Numbered from the stretch's first letter, positions 1-6,704 are shown. The stretch: DNA of 8,770 nucleotides from Saprospirales bacterium (GCA_947461165.1 CANHJR010000035.1:1-8770); one strand, 5' to 3'. Numbers and translations: made by a program. Notes: generated by a model not told the origin, from the sequence alone.

Positions 1-359
1 AAATCATATTCTTGGCGTTCCATCCAGTTTGCGGCAGGATATAAATCCGTAATCGTTGGAATATTTGGCTCTTCGATCGATACAAATGTCTTCATTCGGA
101 GGCTATATCCAGTAACTAAGTTTTTGACTTGGTACATCACGCCCAGTTCATTTCCTTTTTGGTTAGGATAGTGTAGACCGCACATAGTTGTCAAAAATTC
201 CATTTTGAGAGAAGACTCCTTTTGTAAATATGCCAAGAGGCTGTGCACGTTATCATGGGAAGCTTCCAAAATCAATACACCATATTCTTCGGTATGCTTT
301 AAAATCTTATCACCAAATTTTGCTAATAAATCCTTTAGCACATCATTGTTTACTATCAT
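1..359 (-). CDS. nuoC: NADH-quinone oxidoreductase subunit C (partial, 3' end outside window)
   Basis: This is the N-terminal 119 codons of the 30-kDa subunit of respiratory complex I, part of the peripheral arm that passes electrons from NADH to quinone. The frame runs without a stop from an ATG at 359-357 to the left edge. The reverse-strand translation contains FLTTMCGLHYPNQKG, ELGVMYQVKNL, IPTITDLYPAANWMERQEYD. The last of these is the conserved signature of the complex I 30-kDa family (acidic-rich block around Trp-Met-Glu-Arg-x-x-Tyr-Asp). The start is fixed by a one-base overlap with the nuoB stop (TAATG), which suggests translational coupling, and I see no separate ribosome binding site. 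The rest of the gene, probably followed by nuoD, lies beyond the window. Family assignment is secure, and the coupling is inferred. Confidence 0.93.
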   Translation of the reverse strand, partial: MIVNNDVLKDLLAKFGDKILKHTEEYGVLILEASHDNVHSLLAYLQKESSLKMEFLTTMCGLHYPNQKGNELGVMYQVKNLVTGYSLRMKTFVSIEEPNIPTITDLYPAANWMERQEYD

Positions 360-907
360 TATTCTATGTTGTATGATTCTAATAATTTTTGATATTCAGG
401 AAGGTCTCTTCTTCTGACAGATTCTGTTCGAGCCAGCTCTTGAACTTTCATGACGCCTTCTATAATTTGTTCTGGTCGTGGAGGGCATCCGGGAACATAA
501 ACATCTACAGGAATGACTCTGTCTATACCTTGTAATACACTATATGTATCGAAAATTCCACCGCTACTAGCACATGCACCAACCGCGATAACCCATCGTG
601 GCTCAGCCATTTGTTCATAGACCTTTCGAAGGATAGGTCCCATTTTTTTTGAGATAGTTCCCATCACCATGAGCATATCTGCTTGTCTTGGGGAGAAACT
701 TAGGCGTTCTGAACCAAAGCGAGCAAGGTCATAATTTGGTCCCATCGTACTCATAAACTCAATGCCGCAGCAAGAGGTTGCAAATGGCAACGGCCACAAA
801 GAGTTGGCGCGCGCCAAACCAAGCGCTTTGCTAAATGAGGCCAGCATGAATCCTTCTCCTTGATATGATTCAAGCTGCTCTGTTTTTATTTTATCTAATT
901 GATTCAT
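359..907 (-). CDS. nuoB: NADH-quinone oxidoreductase subunit B
   Basis: NuoB carries the terminal iron-sulfur cluster N2 of complex I, which hands electrons to quinone at the junction of the peripheral arm and the membrane. The 182-residue product has the full ligand set: the adjacent pair Cys46-Cys47 in TSCCGIEF, Cys112 in GACASSGG, and Cys141 in VPGCPPRPE. Other family blocks are RFGSERLSFSPRQADMLMV (63-81) and the GTISKKM segment. The length is normal for NuoB. The gene lies 73 bp after nuoA and shares one base with nuoC. No Shine-Dalgarno motif precedes the ATG, as is common in Bacteroidota. A 6-bp inverted repeat (TTGTAT/ATACAA, 4-base loop) sits about 10 bases upstream of the start. I see no truncation or missing ligand. 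Confidence 0.98.
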   Translation of the reverse strand: MNQLDKIKTEQLESYQGEGFMLASFSKALGLARANSLWPLPFATSCCGIEFMSTMGPNYDLARFGSERLSFSPRQADMLMVMGTISKKMGPILRKVYEQMAEPRWVIAVGACASSGGIFDTYSVLQGIDRVIPVDVYVPGCPPRPEQIIEGVMKVQELARTESVRRRDLPEYQKLLESYNIE

Positions 908-980
908 TTTTGAGGATTGTATGTTAATACAAACTGATTGATTATTTTTATTGAGGGTAAATTATTCTGTTTGATTCAAA

Positions 981-1337
981 TTATTTGTTCCAATCTAAGA
1001 CTCCTTTTTTGATGACATAATAGAATCCACAAAAGAAGAAACCAACAAAGACCAAGACGGCATAGAATCCAGCCCAGCCCATTTCTAAAAAATTGACAGC
1101 ATAGGGATAGAAGAAGACTACTTCTACATCGAACAGAACAAAAAGGATGGCCACTAGAAAATATTTGACGGAAATAGGGAAACGGGCATCGCCAACGCTT
1201 TCAACTCCACATTCAAAGGTTTCATTCTTTTCTTTGGAATTTCGTTTTGGACCCAACATATGTGTTCCAAACAAGGTCAAAAATACAAATCCTAATGAAA
1301 CAAGGATGGCAATTAGAATGGGAATGTAGGAGTTCAT
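981..1337 (-). CDS. nuoA: NADH-quinone oxidoreductase subunit A
   Basis: NuoA (ND3-like) is a small membrane subunit of complex I, with a loop close to the quinone site. From the ATG at 1337 the product has 118 residues. It starts with a membrane segment (about 4-24), has the conserved loop FECGVES (Cys43) and GDARFPISVKYFLVAILF, and then a second helix with Asp70 and Glu72 (FDVEVVFFYPYAV), followed by a third helix (about 88-110). All are family hallmarks. The frame stays open upstream to an ATG at 1373 (130 residues) and a TTG at 1421 (146 residues). I chose 1337 because it gives a typical NuoA length and puts the first helix right after the start. A -7-like box TAAATTTG (minus strand, 1365-1358) just upstream agrees, but no -33 element is visible. 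It is probably co-transcribed with nuoB and nuoC. Confidence 0.95.
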   Translation of the reverse strand: MNSYIPILIAILVSLGFVFLTLFGTHMLGPKRNSKEKNETFECGVESVGDARFPISVKYFLVAILFVLFDVEVVFFYPYAVNFLEMGWAGFYAVLVFVGFFFCGFYYVIKKGVLDWNK

Positions 1338-1371
1338 TGAATATTCAATATTTGTCGCAAATTTAATGAAC
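1332..1371 (-). repeat. Nested inverted repeats across the nuoA start
   Basis: Perfect 7-base arms GTTCATT (1332-1338) and AATGAAC (1365-1371) enclose an inner 5-bp hairpin ATTTG-TCG-CAAAT (1350-1362) and the palindrome GAATATTC (1339-1346). The outer left arm contains the proposed nuoA start codon (1337-1335). In RNA this could fold over the start. As DNA it could be a regulator site. Both readings are inferred, and AT-rich DNA gives such repeats by chance fairly often. Confidence 0.3.
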
Positions 1372-1480
1372 ATTGGTTTTATGAGCTCATTTTTATTGAT
1401 AGAAAATAAGGAATTGTTCAAAAAAACTTTCTGAAATTTGTATTTTTAAATTCTGATGGAAAATTGTTTTAACTCCTGTC

Positions 1481-1582
1481 TTATTTTTCTGATTTCTCTG
1501 AAGGGAATGTTGCGGAAATAATTCCAATAAGTACAACAAGAATGAACACAACAAATACAGTAAACTCAATAATTTCTTTCAT
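1481..1582 (-). CDS. Possible 33-residue single-pass membrane peptide upstream of nuoA
   Basis: A short minus-strand frame opens with ATG at 1582 and ends with TAA at 1481. It encodes 33 residues: a charged start (MKEIIEF), one strongly hydrophobic segment (about residues 8-24, rich in Val, Ile, Leu and Phe), and a polar tail FPSEKSEK. This layout is that of a genuine small membrane protein: N-terminal charges, one helix of membrane length, and a charged C-terminus. It points the same way as nuoA and ends 59 to 143 bases before the candidate nuoA starts, so it could be the first gene of the nuo transcript or a leader peptide. I do not recognise a family. No ribosome binding site is visible. 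The main doubt is that a frame this short can occur by chance. Confidence 0.45.
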   Translation of the reverse strand: MKEIIEFTVFVVFILVVLIGIISATFPSEKSEK

Positions 1583-1676
1583 AGGTATTGATTTTGGTAT
1601 GAGGATAGGTGTCTAACGTAAAATCATTCAAAAAAGGATATCTAAACTTGATTCTGATTTAACTTTGCGGATAACT
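1583..1676. promoter_or_regulatory. Divergent intergenic region between nuo genes and outer-membrane gene
   Basis: These 94 bases separate the minus-strand complex I genes (with the small peptide) from the plus-strand outer-membrane protein gene, so promoters for both directions are expected here. On the plus strand TAACTTTG (1660-1667) matches the Bacteroidota -7 consensus TAnnTTTG. No TTTG stands at the expected -33 distance, and the box lies only 9 bases before the ATG. On the minus strand I find no convincing -7 box. Promoter function is inferred from gene arrangement. Confidence 0.35.
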
Positions 1677-2756
1677 ATGTTGAAATCGATCTATTTTTTT
1701 TTGTTTTTTGTCGCTACAGGAACTTTTTTTGCCCAACAAAATTCATTGGAAGTAAATCCTTTGGGAGGTTCATTGTTCAATCACTCTCCGTCATTTAAAG
1801 CTATTATCACAGAGCCTTCTTTTGGTTTACGGGTGAATTATCTCAATCGACCTCAAAAAGCAGGTACTTTTTTTGAAAAATTCAATTATCCTTCAATAGG
1901 TATAGCCACGCATATCGTTCGATATGGGGATAATGAGATTTTTGGAAGTTCTATTGGTTTCAATTCCACGATTAGCTTTTATCTGAAAGAAAGAGAAAAG
2001 TATAATATTCAAACGACATTGGGTCTAGGAGCAGGATATCTTACGTCAAAGTTTGATCAAGCAACGAATCCAATGAATACAGCAATCGGCTCCAATTTCA
2101 ATTTTTCAGCTAGTTTACAGTTTTCATCGGAGTTGTTTTTAACTCAAAAACTGGCAGTCAAGCCTGCGTTGGGTGTTTTACATTATTCCAATGCCCATCT
2201 TATCTTACCCAACCTAGGCACTAATTATTTATACGGGTCGGTAGGCTTGGTTACATATTTTAACCGCAAGTATCAAAAGGATAGTTTTATCAATAATCAA
2301 ACCGATCCTATTCAATTTAAGAATGAGATTATTGTCAGTCCAGGGCTCTCAGATAGAGGTCGCTATATTGAGAATCGAATTCTTCCTACCTATGCTTTTC
2401 TGTACAATCGATTGTTTTGGACTAGCAGACATCATACCTTAAAGGCTGGTATCAGTGGTGAATACAAAAATTATGATTATGACTATAAAACCTTCACATT
2501 TGAAGAAAACGCAGATTTGGCTTTAACATTTGGAAATGAAATTTATTTTGGAAGAGCGAGTTTTCATGCGTTGCTTGGAGTTTATGTGCATTCCTATCTT
2601 TCAGCAGAAAAGAAAAAACATGCCTATCAACGCTGGGGAATGAGCTATCATTTTCCTATGAGATCAAAAAAAATAGGTTTGAGCGCGGGAGCTACACTGA
2701 AAGTTCATTATGGTGCTGCCGAGCTACTTGAAGGTCGATTTGCAATTCTTTTTTAG
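1677..2756 (+). CDS. Outer-membrane PagL/acyloxyacyl hydrolase-like beta-barrel protein
   Basis: The 359-residue product begins with a signal peptide (MLKSIYFFLFFVATGTFFAQ, probable cleavage after Ala19) and ends in Phe, as outer-membrane barrel proteins often do. The first 200 residues alternate polar and hydrophobic stretches. They contain HYSNAHLILPNLGTN (169-183), which resembles the active-site strand of PagL-type lipid A 3-O-deacylases (His-x-Ser-Asn ... Pro-Asn-x-Gly). His169 and Ser171 are in place. The residue 14 after the His, where PagL of Pseudomonas has its catalytic Glu, is Asn183 here. The remaining 160 residues look like further strands with no motif I know. The frame also opens at a TTG 12 bases upstream, but the ATG at 1677 gives a clean signal peptide. 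Family membership is likely. Enzyme activity is uncertain because of the Asn, and a structural or other barrel role is possible. Confidence 0.72.
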   Translation: MLKSIYFFLFFVATGTFFAQQNSLEVNPLGGSLFNHSPSFKAIITEPSFGLRVNYLNRPQKAGTFFEKFNYPSIGIATHIVRYGDNEIFGSSIGFNSTISFYLKEREKYNIQTTLGLGAGYLTSKFDQATNPMNTAIGSNFNFSASLQFSSELFLTQKLAVKPALGVLHYSNAHLILPNLGTNYLYGSVGLVTYFNRKYQKDSFINNQTDPIQFKNEIIVSPGLSDRGRYIENRILPTYAFLYNRLFWTSRHHTLKAGISGEYKNYDYDYKTFTFEENADLALTFGNEIYFGRASFHALLGVYVHSYLSAEKKKHAYQRWGMSYHFPMRSKKIGLSAGATLKVHYGAAELLEGRFAILF

Positions 2757-2762
2757 ATTTTT

Positions 2763-2796
2763 TTTGGCACAATGTCAATTTTTAGTTTTACTTTTG
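2763..2796 (+). promoter_or_regulatory. Candidate Bacteroidota-type promoter for the T9SS-like gene
   Basis: TTTG (2763-2766) and TACTTTTG (2789-2796) match the -33 and -7 elements of the Bacteroidota major sigma factor consensus (TTTG and TAnnTTTG) with a 22-base spacer, inside the range reported for Flavobacterium. Transcription would start around 2803, leaving a short leader before the ATG at 2812. It is the best promoter match I found in the window. It suggests the small gene downstream is transcribed on its own and not only by read-through from the barrel protein gene. Confidence 0.5.
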
Positions 2797-2811
2797 TCTT
2801 AGATATATACT

Positions 2812-3117
2812 ATGATGGTATTAAAGGCTCGTTATTTTCTAATAGGATTTCTTTTCATAGGACTTGTTTCTATGACGATCATTGATCGCGATGGCAGTGA
2901 TTCATTGCGTGTATATCCACAACCTATAAAGGGAATCACAAAAGTGACTTCTGATCTTGAGGTCATGAGAGTAGAAGTTTATAATATACTAGGCTCTAAA
3001 GTGCTAGAAAGAAATGGAGAAGGAGATTTGGACTTTACCAATCTGCAGCCTGGTTACTATATTGTCAAGGCATCTACCGAAAAGGGAGAACTTATCAAGC
3101 GAGTTCAGAAGAATTAA
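2812..3117 (+). CDS. Small stand-alone T9SS type A sorting-domain-like protein
   Basis: The 101-residue product has a hydrophobic N-terminus (about residues 8-24), which may be a signal peptide or a membrane anchor. No clear AxA cleavage site is visible. The rest resembles a type A C-terminal sorting domain of the type IX secretion system: VYPQP (34-38, canonical form YPNP), VEVYNILGSKVL (54-65), LQPGYYIVKAST (78-89) and a basic end ELIKRVQKN. In usual T9SS cargo this domain of about 75 residues follows a large secreted protein. Here no cargo part exists. Two ATG codons stand in tandem (2812, 2815), and either could be used. It could be a small exported protein that uses the fold for another purpose, or the remainder of a larger gene. 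The upstream promoter argues for a working gene. Function unknown. Confidence 0.68.
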   Translation: MMVLKARYFLIGFLFIGLVSMTIIDRDGSDSLRVYPQPIKGITKVTSDLEVMRVEVYNILGSKVLERNGEGDLDFTNLQPGYYIVKASTEKGELIKRVQKN

Positions 3118-3401
3118 TCTTTTTTATTTTAATGGATTATTGGATTGATTTTTAGCAATTCTTTTACACTATTTTATCCAACCATTTTCTGAGGCCTATC
3201 AGACGCTCTTGGCTCAATATAGCCCTATCCTTTCTTCAACGAAACTTTTCACAGAACCTCCGACGAACCTTTAGTTATCATCTTGGGTACACAAAATGGA
3301 GGAAGCAACAAAGTCGACAAACTGGCAACTACTAGGATGCCAATCGTGTGAAATGAAAAAAGTAACAATCGTCCAATCGTAATGTTTTTTTAGCTTAACA
3401 A

Positions 3402-3419
3402 ATGGAAACTATGGAAACT
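3402..3419 (+). repeat. Tandem 9-base duplication
   Basis: The 9-mer ATGGAAACT occurs twice without a gap (3402-3410 and 3411-3419). Each copy contains GAAACT, which can pair with AGTTTC at 3425-3430, so the duplication allows two alternative hairpins. It lies about 70 bases before the receptor gene start. Confidence 0.6.
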
Positions 3420-3435
3420 TTTTGAGTTTCTTTTT
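3414..3435 (+). terminator. Possible Rho-independent terminator
   Basis: GAAACT (3414-3419) and AGTTTC (3425-3430) form a perfect 6-bp stem with the 5-base loop TTTTG, directly followed by TTTTT (3431-3435). The shape fits an intrinsic terminator for plus-strand transcripts arriving from the small T9SS-like gene, but the stem is AT-rich and weak. It lies 297 bases after that gene and only 53 before the receptor gene, so it could also act in the receptor's leader. Confidence 0.4.
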
Positions 3436-3487
3436 CTGGATATTTGATAGTTTTACAGCTTTAAAATCGAAGTAATTCAATATACTA

Positions 3488-5791
3488 ATGAAGCAAATTA
3501 TTCTATTCGTTATCTGCTTTCTAACTGGAGTCAATATTTCTGCACAGTCTCAATACACGATTAGTGGCACTATCAAGGACTCTAGAAATGGTGAGGCCTT
3601 AATTGGAGTGGCTGTGACACTTGCAGATAAGTCCACCGTTGGCACTAGAACCAATGATTATGGATTTTACTCAATAACTTTAGAACAAGGGCCGCAGCGA
3701 TTGCGAGCAAAATACATAGGATTTAAGGAAGAGTTCAAAGAGATAACTCTCGATGGAGATAAAACAATCAACTGGGAGCTAGAGTCCAAGCAAAGCCTAA
3801 AAGAGGTCAATATCAAAGCCAAACGAAAGGATGACAATATCTCAAAGGCTCAAATGGGAACGGAAACGATCAATATCAAAGAAATTGCAAAAGTTCCGGT
3901 GCTCTTCGGTGAGAAAGATGTATTGAAAACCATCCAGTTGCTACCAGGAGTCAAGTCGGCAGGTGAAGGGAATGCTGGATTTAACGTCAGAGGTGGCTCT
4001 ACCGATCAGAATTTAATTTTATTGGATGAAGCCCCAGTTTACAATGCCTCGCATCTTCTTGGTTTCTTCTCGACATTCAATAGTGATGCTATCAAGGACG
4101 CTACGATCATCAAAGGAAATAGTCCAGCAAACTATGGCGGACGACTATCTTCTGTTCTTGATGTTCGAATGAAGGAAGGTAATAATAAGAAATTCGCTGT
4201 CAACGGTGGAATTGGTTTGATCAGTTCTAGATTGACTGTCGAAGGTCCAATACAGAAGGAGAAATCCTCATTTATGCTTTCTGGTCGTCGCACCTATGTC
4301 GATGTATTTCTTCAAATGTCAGAAGAGTTCAAAAAGAATTCACTTTATTTTTATGACTTCAATGCGAAAGCAAACTATAAAATCAACGAAAAAAATAGAA
4401 TATATCTATCAGGATATTTTGGACGGGATGTACTGGGATTTGGTGATATTTTTGGAATAGATTGGGGCAATGCTACCGGTACCTTGCGATGGAATAGTCT
4501 GATCAGTAAGAAATTATTCTCCAACACATCCTTGATATATAGTGACTATGACTATAATATCAAAATCACAAGTGGATCGACTAAATTCAATATCAATTCC
4601 AATATTACAGATCTTAATTTTAAGGAGGATTTTACTTATTTTCTAAATCCTAAGAACACTATAAAATTTGGATTAAACGCGATTCATCATAATTTAACAC
4701 CAACTCGATTTCAAGGAGATTCTATAGACAATACAGCATTGAAAAAAGGTCGAAAATCGTTGGAAGGAGGACTCTATTTGACCAATACGATGACCCCTTC
4801 GGCCAAATGGAGTTTAGATTATGGACTTCGATTATCTACATTTACTATTTTAGGAGGGGATAAGTACAATCGATTCGAAGGAGATAAGAGGGTAGATAGT
4901 TTTGATCTGATAAGTCAGCGTTTTGGAAAGACTTATTTAAGCCCGGAGCCGAGATTTACCGCAAATTATATCATCAATGACAGTTCGAGTGTCAAAATAG
5001 GTTATGCTAGAAACACCCAGCATTTGCATTTATTGAGCAATTCTACATCAACCAGTCCAACAGATCAGTGGATAGGCAACTCATACAATATTCGTCCTGA
5101 AATTAGTGATCAAATTAGTATCGGTTACTCGCGAAATTTTGATGACAATAACTATGAATTGAATGTCGAAGGTTATTATAAAAACTTGCAAAATCAAGTA
5201 GATTATAAGAATGGGGCAGATATCAATACTGCAGTTGATGTCGAGAGTGAACTTCTCTATGGCGATGGAAGAGCTTATGGTTTGGAGTTGACTTTCAAGA
5301 AAAAGACGGGTAAACTCACGGGATGGATTGGCTATACACTCTCGCGGACGGAGCGTAACATCGATGGTATCAACATTGGAGATTGGTATGTGGCTCGGCA
5401 GGATCGAACTCATGATTTGTCCATCGTTGGAATTTACCAATTGACAGAACGTTGGTCTGTTTCGGCATTATTTGTATACAATACGGGTAATGCAGTCACA
5501 TTTCCAAGTGGTAAATATAATATCGGTGGGCAGACTCAATTTTATTATACAGAGAGAAACGGATACCGAATGCCAGCATATCACCGCGTGGATGTGAGTG
5601 CCACTTGGGAAGGGAAGACCAATAAAAAGTTTCAAAGCTCATGGAATATCGGACTATATAACATCTATGGTCGTGAAAATGCCTATTTGATTCAGTTTCG
5701 AGACAATCCAAGCAATGCCAATGAGACACAAGCCTTGCAATACGCCTTGTTTAAATTCGTGCCGAGTATTACTTATAATTTCAAATTTTAA
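3488..5791 (+). CDS. TonB-dependent receptor with carboxypeptidase-regulatory-like domain
   Basis: This is an outer-membrane active transporter driven by the TonB complex. The 767-residue product starts with a signal peptide (MKQIILFVICFLTGVNISA, cleavage before Gln20). Next is a carboxypeptidase D regulatory-like beta domain (about 22-100, with YTISGTIKD and TRTNDYGFYSI), typical of Bacteroidota receptors. The plug domain (about 120-228) contains FNVRGGSTDQNLILLDEAPV (165-184) and PANYGGRLSSVLDVRMKEG (213-231). The rest is the beta-barrel, ending in the aromatic ITYNFKF. It is shorter than the roughly 1000-residue SusC proteins and belongs to the smaller class found with DUF4249 partners. 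The next gene, 20 bp downstream, encodes such a partner, so the two probably form one transport complex. A near-match to the -7 box, GATATTTG (3439-3446), lies upstream. The substrate cannot be deduced. Confidence 0.95.
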   Translation: MKQIILFVICFLTGVNISAQSQYTISGTIKDSRNGEALIGVAVTLADKSTVGTRTNDYGFYSITLEQGPQRLRAKYIGFKEEFKEITLDGDKTINWELESKQSLKEVNIKAKRKDDNISKAQMGTETINIKEIAKVPVLFGEKDVLKTIQLLPGVKSAGEGNAGFNVRGGSTDQNLILLDEAPVYNASHLLGFFSTFNSDAIKDATIIKGNSPANYGGRLSSVLDVRMKEGNNKKFAVNGGIGLISSRLTVEGPIQKEKSSFMLSGRRTYVDVFLQMSEEFKKNSLYFYDFNAKANYKINEKNRIYLSGYFGRDVLGFGDIFGIDWGNATGTLRWNSLISKKLFSNTSLIYSDYDYNIKITSGSTKFNINSNITDLNFKEDFTYFLNPKNTIKFGLNAIHHNLTPTRFQGDSIDNTALKKGRKSLEGGLYLTNTMTPSAKWSLDYGLRLSTFTILGGDKYNRFEGDKRVDSFDLISQRFGKTYLSPEPRFTANYIINDSSSVKIGYARNTQHLHLLSNSTSTSPTDQWIGNSYNIRPEISDQISIGYSRNFDDNNYELNVEGYYKNLQNQVDYKNGADINTAVDVESELLYGDGRAYGLELTFKKKTGKLTGWIGYTLSRTERNIDGINIGDWYVARQDRTHDLSIVGIYQLTERWSVSALFVYNTGNAVTFPSGKYNIGGQTQFYYTERNGYRMPAYHRVDVSATWEGKTNKKFQSSWNIGLYNIYGRENAYLIQFRDNPSNANETQALQYALFKFVPSITYNFKF

Positions 5792-5811
5792 TCACGCCTT
5801 GTACCCTAATT

Positions 5812-6588
5812 ATGAAAAGTTTATTTACAGCCATTTGCCTAACATTTTCCATTCTTATCGTTAGTTGTGAAAAGGTCATTGATATTGACCTAAATACTGC
5901 GCCAAACCAGGTGGTCATCGAAGGCATTATCAATGATCAGCCTGGACCATATTTTGTAAAACTGACCAAGACCGTCGGGTTTAGTCAACCCAATAACTCA
6001 TTGCCATTGATTTCTGGTGCCTTAGTTGTCATTCGCGACAACACAGGAATAGTAGATACCTTGTCAGAGACTCAGCCCGGTATATATGCGACATCTAAGA
6101 TCGTAGGTGTTTCTGGCAGAACCTATGAAATGAATATAAATATTCAAGGTGAGACGTTTTTTGCTGTGAGTTCGATGCCAGTTCCATCTTCGTATGATTC
6201 ATTGGGTTTGACCAAAATACCTTTTGGAGGTGCTGAGCAATTTTTTGCAACTCCATTCTTTAGGGATGGCCCAATGCAAGGTGATAATTATCGATTTGTA
6301 ACCAAAATCAATGGTAAACAAGATAAAATCAATACCGCATGGAATGATGTCATTGGAAATGGAATAACAAGTAATCAGCCTATTTTTACAGACACCGAGC
6401 TCAAGAAAGGAGATACCTTAGAGGTAGAAATGCAATGCATTGATATCAACGTATACAACTACTTTTTCACACTTTCCAATATCGATCAAGGCGTAACGCC
6501 TTCCAATCCGCCAACAAATATCAAAGGAGATTGCCTAGGTTATTTCTCAGCACATACAAGTCGAAAGAGGACAACTATAGTTCCGTAA
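5812..6588 (+). CDS. DUF4249 family outer-membrane lipoprotein, partner of the TonB receptor
   Basis: The 258-residue product has a lipoprotein signal peptide ending in the lipobox IVSC (Cys19), so it should be lipid-anchored, probably in the outer membrane. The start of the mature part, EKVIDIDLNTAPNQVVIEG (20-38), then DQPGPYFVKLTKTVGFS (42-58), the following GALVVIRD and QPGIYAT blocks, and the C-terminal LGYFSAHTSRKRT (242-254) match the DUF4249 family, whose genes regularly follow TonB-dependent receptors of this class. By analogy with SusD it may act as a surface lid or substrate-binding lipoprotein on the receptor. That role is inferred. It lies 20 bp after the receptor stop with no promoter between, so the two form an operon. 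The length is at the short side for the family, but both ends look complete. Confidence 0.85.
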   Translation: MKSLFTAICLTFSILIVSCEKVIDIDLNTAPNQVVIEGIINDQPGPYFVKLTKTVGFSQPNNSLPLISGALVVIRDNTGIVDTLSETQPGIYATSKIVGVSGRTYEMNINIQGETFFAVSSMPVPSSYDSLGLTKIPFGGAEQFFATPFFRDGPMQGDNYRFVTKINGKQDKINTAWNDVIGNGITSNQPIFTDTELKKGDTLEVEMQCIDINVYNYFFTLSNIDQGVTPSNPPTNIKGDCLGYFSAHTSRKRTTIVP

Positions 6589-6642
6589 GTATTAAAAATT
6601 CATATGCGATGGATTATCCTTGGATATGAATCAGGGAGATCC

Positions 6643-6678
6643 AATGATTTTAATGTTCTTTTTTTGTTTTAAATCATT
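6643..6678 (+). repeat. 8-bp inverted repeat with T-rich loop after the DUF4249 gene
   Basis: AATGATTT (6643-6650) and AAATCATT (6671-6678) are perfect inverted copies separated by 20 bases that include a run of seven T. The T-run is inside the loop and not after the stem, so this is not a standard terminator. It lies 54 bases after the lipoprotein stop and 31 before the next gene, and might mark the operon end or be chance. Confidence 0.3.
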
Positions 6679-6696
6679 CGCTTTCCCAAATATTTA

Positions 6697-6704
6697 TAAA
6701 TTTG
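6697..6704 (+). promoter_or_regulatory. -7 box match in front of the small acidic gene
   Basis: TAAATTTG is an exact match to TAnnTTTG and lies 4 bases before the ATG at 6709. No TTTG is found at 17-23 bases upstream (the nearest, 6663-6666, is 30 away). If used, the transcript would be nearly leaderless. It is weak evidence for a promoter that starts a new unit after the receptor operon. Confidence 0.3.

Larger units (their letters stand above)
3118..3487. other. Gene-free stretch with a possible gene relic
   Basis: No complete gene is visible in these 370 bases on either strand. The flanks are very AT-rich, but about 3173-3350 is clearly richer in G and C and reads like coding DNA in more than one frame. 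One plus frame is open 3173-3271 (including AYQTLLAQYSPILSS). Another, shifted by two bases, is open 3223-3348 (including DEPLVIILGTQNGGSNK). Neither has a plausible start, and I recognise no family. A frameshifted leftover of a lost gene is one reading, and chance composition is another. The end of the stretch holds a hairpin (3414-3435) and the upstream region of the receptor gene. Confidence 0.4.

Noticed and set aside
205..417. Plus-strand open frame of 70 codons across the nuoC/nuoB junction
   Set aside because: It lies antisense to the well-supported nuoC and nuoB frames and has no family features.
917..932. Hairpin TTGTAT/ATACAA between nuoA and nuoB
   Set aside because: A perfect 6-bp stem, but AT-rich and short with no T-run; too likely by chance to list as a site.
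1147..1329. Plus-strand open frame antisense to nuoA
   Set aside because: Opposite strand of a clear nuoA with no start signal or motif; a shadow frame.
1665..1676. Upstream TTG start for the barrel protein
   Set aside because: The ATG at 1677 gives a clean signal peptide. The TTG overlaps a possible -7 box.
5081..5729. Two minus-strand open frames within the receptor gene
   Set aside because: Fully inside the barrel part of a confident TonB-dependent receptor; their translations have no domain features.
5812..6588. SusD identity for the lipoprotein
   Set aside because: Much shorter than SusD and lacking its helical repeat character; the motifs fit DUF4249.
6643..6678. Standard terminator after the DUF4249 gene
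   Set aside because: The T-run is in the loop and not after the stem, so it was kept only as an inverted repeat.
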